Shown here: positions 7,232 through 10,227 of the stretch, piece after piece
Position numbering within the stretch: position 1 is the first letter of the stretch
How the letters are laid out: the number at the start of each line of letters is the position of its first letter
Origin: Thiotrichaceae bacterium
GTDB taxonomy: Bacteria; Pseudomonadota; Gammaproteobacteria; Thiotrichales; Thiotrichaceae
Length of the DNA stretch: 10,227 bases
NCBI GenBank assembly: GCA_026992705.1
Contig: JALWYT010000340.1
Span: 1-10,227 of the forward strand
Direction: 5' to 3'
Made by a program: the position numbers and the translations under genes
The notes under the pieces: generated by a model
What the model saw: only the letters and a program-made list of their open reading frames with translations
What the model was told of the DNA's origin: nothing
The model's database searches: none

Positions 7232-7350
7232 ATAATCTATTCAGTTGGCATTGTGAGATTTTATCCAGAAATATTTATTGGATATAGCTATTTAATGAAG
7301 CTAGTAAGTAACTTAGCCACACCATCGCCATGTCATTTTGAATAGATTAT
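7232..7350. repeat. 12-base perfect inverted repeat spanning the gph-trpE gap
   Basis: ATAATCTATTCA at 7232-7243 and its exact reverse complement TGAATAGATTAT at 7339-7350 bracket 95 bases and fill nearly the whole gap between gph and trpE. Pairing continues imperfectly inwards for about 11 more positions (8 of 11 matching after a one-base offset). In the trpE transcript one arm would cover positions -5 to -16 before the trpE ATG, where the ribosome binds. Two small hairpins lie inside, with arms TATCCA/TGGATA and TAGCT/AGCTA. Neither is followed by a T-run, so there is no intrinsic attenuator. No target-site duplication is visible to show it is a miniature transposable element. Confidence 0.55.
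7313..7336 (-). CDS. Possible trp leader peptide (7 codons, two Trp)
   Basis: On the minus strand, ATG at 7336 starts a seven-codon ORF reading MTWRWCG, then TAA. Trp codons are third and fifth. It lies 86 bases upstream of trpE inside the inverted-repeat region, where a tryptophan-sensing leader would be expected. Against it: there is no Shine-Dalgarno before the ATG, and no terminator hairpin with a U-run follows, so a classical attenuator is not supported. A weak promoter, -10 CATAAT at 7346-7351 with TTAATT 17 bases upstream, would put the ATG very near the 5' end of the transcript. Such a short ORF could arise by chance. Confidence 0.25.
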   Translation of the reverse strand: MTWRWCG

Positions 7351-7356
7351 GTCTCA

Positions 7357-8034
7357 TTAAACGGTCTCAATTAAATTAACTAATTCTGCCATCGAGTCAA
7401 TGACTGCATCAGGCTCATAATGTCGAATATCTTCCCCGTGATTATAACCATACGACACACAAATAATAGCAAAATCTGCTGCACGGGCTGCTTTTACGTC
7501 TGACTTGGAATCACCTAGCATTAATGAATCTTCAGGTTTTACGCCTAATTGCTTGGACGCATACAGTAAAGGTGCAGGATCAGGTTTTTTCTTTTCTAAC
7601 GTATCGCCACAAATAATGACTTCAAATTCATCATGCAAACCTAAATCTTTAAGTAAAGGAATTGTGAATTGAGCCGCTTTATTGGTAACACAGCCAATTT
7701 TAAGATCCAAACTCTTCAAAAATTCCATGCCATCTAACACGCCATCATAAAGCTTACTGCGTTTTGAAGTATTTTCAGCATAAAGTTCATTGAAAATTGG
7801 CATCGCTTTATCAAATAATGCTTGATCAGGGTAGCCGTTTAAGTCATTAACCAAGGCTCGCTCCGTCAAACGCACCACACCATTCCCTACCCATTCACGC
7901 ACCGCCGCCTCTCCACGAGTTGGCATACCAAGCTGCTTAAGCATTTCATCTACGCAATACGCTAAGTCTGGTACACTATCAACTAAGGTTCCATCAACAT
8001 CAATAAGTACCATTTTAGGGGTGAATTTTTTCAT
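7357..8034 (-). CDS. gph: Phosphoglycolate phosphatase, HAD family
   Basis: Hydrolyses 2-phosphoglycolate, a product of DNA 3'-end repair and of RuBisCO oxygenation, to glycolate. It has 225 residues, normal for Gph. HAD motifs are all present: motif I DVDGT with nucleophile Asp12 and Asp14, motif II VTNK with Thr117, motif III KKPDP with Lys150, and motif IV GDSKSD with Asp175 and Asp179. The helical cap domain lies between about residues 20 and 100. AGAGAG lies six bases before the ATG, and a good promoter is about 35 bases upstream of the start. Placement before trpE is a common proteobacterial order. Related HAD phosphatases differ in substrate, so the gph name rests on family resemblance plus context. 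Confidence 0.88.
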   Translation of the reverse strand: MKKFTPKMVLIDVDGTLVDSVPDLAYCVDEMLKQLGMPTRGEAAVREWVGNGVVRLTERALVNDLNGYPDQALFDKAMPIFNELYAENTSKRSKLYDGVLDGMEFLKSLDLKIGCVTNKAAQFTIPLLKDLGLHDEFEVIICGDTLEKKKPDPAPLLYASKQLGVKPEDSLMLGDSKSDVKAARAADFAIICVSYGYNHGEDIRHYEPDAVIDSMAELVNLIETV

Positions 8035-8068
8035 GGTTTACTCTCTAAAACTGTTAAAAAAACAGATC

Positions 8069-8097
8069 ATTATCCAAATAATAGAAAACTTTAACAA
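8069..8097 (-). promoter_or_regulatory. Sigma-70 promoter for gph (and probably trpE-trpG-RDD)
   Basis: On the minus strand, -35 TTGTTA (8092-8097) and -10 GATAAT (8069-8074) are separated by exactly 17 bases, with four of six and five of six consensus matches. Transcription would start near 8062, about 28 bases before the gph ATG. The surrounding metH-gph gap (8035-8138) shows no convincing metH terminator. A weak five-pair hairpin, CTGTT/AACAG at 8051-8065, falls at the predicted transcript start. Confidence 0.6.
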
Positions 8098-8138
8098 ATA
8101 ACCCTAGATATTCCTTTACACATACAGAGAACATTTTA

Positions 8139-10227
8139 TTACTCATACCCTAAAACAGGCATTAGCCATTTTTCTGCGGTTGCTAAGTCCCAGCCTTTGC
8201 GTTTAGCATAGTCTTCGACTTGATCTTTTTGTATTTTTCCTGTGCCGAAGTAGCGGCTTTGTGGGTGGCTGAAGTACCAGCCAGATACGGCAGCGGCTGG
8301 CCACATGGCGTAGGATTCGGTGAGTTTTAAGCCGATGCGAGTATCAGGTTCTAGTAGCTCCCAGAGTAAGCCCTTTTCGGTGTGGTCAGGGCAGGCGGGG
8401 TAGCCGGGGGCAGGGCGGATGCCTTGGTATTTTTCTTTGATGATCTCTTCATTGCTAAGTTGTTCATTGTCAACATACGCCCAGTATTCGATTCGGACTT
8501 TCTCATGCAAGCGTTCAGCAAAGGCTTCGGCTAGGCGATCCGCTAGGGCTTCTAGCAGTATCATATTGTAGTCGTCGTGGTCTGCTTTGTAGTTGGCTAA
8601 TCGTTCTTCTATGCCAATGCCTGCGGTGCTGGCGAATGCTCCTAGCCAATCGGCTTTGCCTGTTGATTTTGGGGCAATAAAATCGCTGAGGCAGTAATTG
8701 GCTTGTTGATTATTTCTTGCCATTTGTTGACGCAAATGGTGTAGCGTCATGTGTACCGTATTACGCTGATTGTCGCTGTAAAGCTCAATATCGTCATAGC
8801 CGACTTGATTGGCAGGGAAGAAACCGATGACGGCTTTGGCAGTTAGCCATTTCTCAGCAACAATTTTTTGCAGCATCGCCTTAGCATCATTAAAGAGTTT
8901 GCTTGCCTCTTCGCCGACGACTTCATCGCTTAATATAGCGGGATATTTGCCTGCTAATTCCCAGCTTCTAAAGAAAGGTGTCCAGTCAATACGTTCGACT
9001 AAATCATCCAATGGATAATCATCAAACTGCAAAATAACACCACCATGTTTGTATTCTGCGTGGCAATGATCAGGGAGTTTCTGGTAAGCGGCAGGCTCGC
9101 AGGCTTGGAAATTATCCCAGTCAATTTTTACGGCATTATCACGGGCTTCTTGCAGACTGGCGGTCTTTTTTACTCGCTGATTGGAGGCTCGCTTATCCCG
9201 TAGTTTAGCGTATTCGTCTTTAATGCTTTGCACATAGTCATCTTTTAAATCGTCTGATAACAGATTACTGGCAACACCAACGGCTCGTGAGGCATCGGCT
9301 ACATAGATTGCTGCTCCGTGATATTGTGGGGCAATTTTGACCGCTGTATGGACGCGGGAAGTGGTTGCTCCGCCAATTAATAGCGGAATATCAAAGCCTT
9401 GGCGTTCCATCTCTTTGGCAACCCCGACCATTTCATCCAGCGAGGGAGTAATTAGCCCTGACAAGCCGATAATATCAACGTTTTCTTCTTTGGCTTTTTG
9501 CAGAATATCCGCTGTGGGAACCATCACGCCCATGTCGATGACTTCATAGCTATTGCATTGCAGGACGACGCCAACAATATTTTTACCAATATCGTGAACA
9601 TCGCCTTTCACCGTTGCCATGAGAATTTTACCGTGTGCTTCAACGTCGCAGCCTTGTTTTTCGGCTTCTAAATACGGCTCTAAATAGGCAACTGATTTTT
9701 TCATCACACGAGCGGATTTAACAACTTGAGGCAAAAACATTTTACCGCTGCCGAATAAATCACCGACAACATTCATGCCATCCATTAAAGGTCCTTCGAT
9801 TACCAGAATAGGGCGACCGAGTTTTTGGTAGGCTTCTTCGGTATCTTCTTCGATAAAGGTATCAATACCTTTGACCAATGAATGTTCGATACGCTTTTCA
9901 ATTGGCCATTCTCGCCATGCAAGGTCTTGCGTGTTTTCTTTGACTGAGCCATCGCCTAAATAATCGCCTGCCATATCGACCAATACTTCAGTGGCTTTGT
10001 CGCTGCGATTGAGAATGACATCTTCAACCGCATTACGGAGGCGTTCAGGAATGTCATCATAAACCGCTAATTGCCCTGCATTGACGATGCCCATATCCAT
10101 TCCTGCTTTGATAGCATGGTAGAGGAATACCGCATGGATGGCTTCACGCACGGGATTATTGCCACGAAAAGAGAAGGAAACATTGGAAACCCCGCCAGAA
10201 ACTAAGGCATAGGGCAGGGTTTGTTTG
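8139..10227 (-). CDS. metH: Cobalamin-dependent methionine synthase, C-terminal 695 codons (5' part cut by window edge)
   Basis: Transfers the methyl group of 5-methyltetrahydrofolate through cobalamin to homocysteine, giving methionine. The open frame runs from the right edge to TAA at 8139, so codons near 10151 are internal, not starts; about 530 residues would lie beyond the edge if it matches the roughly 1230-residue E. coli protein. In order: the end of the pterin domain (ALVSGGVSNVSFSFRGNNPVREA); the helical cap (EGPLMDGMNVVGDLFGSGKM); the Rossmann B12 domain with GDVHDIGKN, whose His at 9594-9596 is the lower cobalt ligand, and GLSGLITPS; then the AdoMet-binding reactivation domain with the RxxxGY motif (RPAPGY, 8400-8417), TESYAMWP and SGWYFSHP. 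The homocysteine/zinc domain is outside the window. No terminator is obvious after the stop. The gene is 104 bases upstream of gph, which appears to have its own promoter. Confidence 0.97.
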   Translation of the reverse strand, partial: KQTLPYALVSGGVSNVSFSFRGNNPVREAIHAVFLYHAIKAGMDMGIVNAGQLAVYDDIPERLRNAVEDVILNRSDKATEVLVDMAGDYLGDGSVKENTQDLAWREWPIEKRIEHSLVKGIDTFIEEDTEEAYQKLGRPILVIEGPLMDGMNVVGDLFGSGKMFLPQVVKSARVMKKSVAYLEPYLEAEKQGCDVEAHGKILMATVKGDVHDIGKNIVGVVLQCNSYEVIDMGVMVPTADILQKAKEENVDIIGLSGLITPSLDEMVGVAKEMERQGFDIPLLIGGATTSRVHTAVKIAPQYHGAAIYVADASRAVGVASNLLSDDLKDDYVQSIKDEYAKLRDKRASNQRVKKTASLQEARDNAVKIDWDNFQACEPAAYQKLPDHCHAEYKHGGVILQFDDYPLDDLVERIDWTPFFRSWELAGKYPAILSDEVVGEEASKLFNDAKAMLQKIVAEKWLTAKAVIGFFPANQVGYDDIELYSDNQRNTVHMTLHHLRQQMARNNQQANYCLSDFIAPKSTGKADWLGAFASTAGIGIEERLANYKADHDDYNMILLEALADRLAEAFAERLHEKVRIEYWAYVDNEQLSNEEIIKEKYQGIRPAPGYPACPDHTEKGLLWELLEPDTRIGLKLTESYAMWPAAAVSGWYFSHPQSRYFGTGKIQKDQVEDYAKRKGWDLATAEKWLMPVLGYE

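Noticed and set aside
7254..7285. TATCCA/TGGATA hairpin before trpE as a trp attenuator terminator
   Set aside because: The stem is six mostly weak pairs and is followed by AAAATCTC rather than a T-run, so it cannot be called an intrinsic terminator.
8051..8065. CTGTT/AACAG hairpin followed on the minus strand by TTTT, as a metH terminator
   Set aside because: The stem has only five weak pairs with an all-T loop, and it overlaps the predicted transcription start of the gph promoter, so terminator function is not supported.
10149..10151. GTG at 10151 as the start of a 670-residue MetH fragment gene
   Set aside because: The same frame stays open to the window edge and encodes conserved MetH pterin-domain sequence (ALVSGGVSNVSFSFRGNN), so the gene is simply cut by the window.

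Overview
The window reads as ordinary chromosomal DNA of a moderately AT-rich gammaproteobacterium. The MetH, TrpE, TrpG and Gph proteins are close to the proteobacterial forms, and gph directly upstream of trpE-trpG is a familiar proteobacterial arrangement. The sequence does not support a genus. There are no RNA genes, insertion sequences, CRISPR arrays or prophage genes that I can see. The intergenic gaps are all short, the longest about 230 bases.

Layout from left to right: (1) positions 1-3626, minus strand: most of gltB, the large subunit of glutamate synthase, running off the left edge before its C-terminal domain. (2) 3627-3857: the divergent control region between gltB and a dioxygenase gene. 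It holds AT-rich palindromes close to gltB and a strong intrinsic terminator pointing towards gltB. (3) 3858-4772, plus strand: a TauD/TfdA-type Fe(II)/2-oxoglutarate dioxygenase of unknown substrate, the only plus-strand gene. (4) 4743-8034, minus strand: a cluster read gph, trpE, trpG, then an RDD-family membrane protein. trpE/trpG and trpG/RDD overlap by ATGA, and a good sigma-70 promoter lies just before gph. (5) 8139-10227, minus strand: the C-terminal 695 codons of metH, cobalamin-dependent methionine synthase, running off the right edge.

The metabolic themes are glutamate synthesis (gltB), the first step of tryptophan synthesis (trpE and trpG, which take chorismate and glutamine), phosphoglycolate salvage (gph) and methionine synthesis (metH). 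GltB and TrpEG both consume glutamine, and GltB and the dioxygenase both use 2-oxoglutarate.

I found no convincing new multi-gene system. The points most worth a second look are: the 129-base gph-trpE gap, which holds a 12-base perfect inverted repeat and a seven-codon ORF with two Trp codons; the RDD membrane gene sitting where trpD would be expected; and the lack of a visible terminator between the end of the trp cluster and the far side of the dioxygenase gene, which predicts antisense transcription across that gene.
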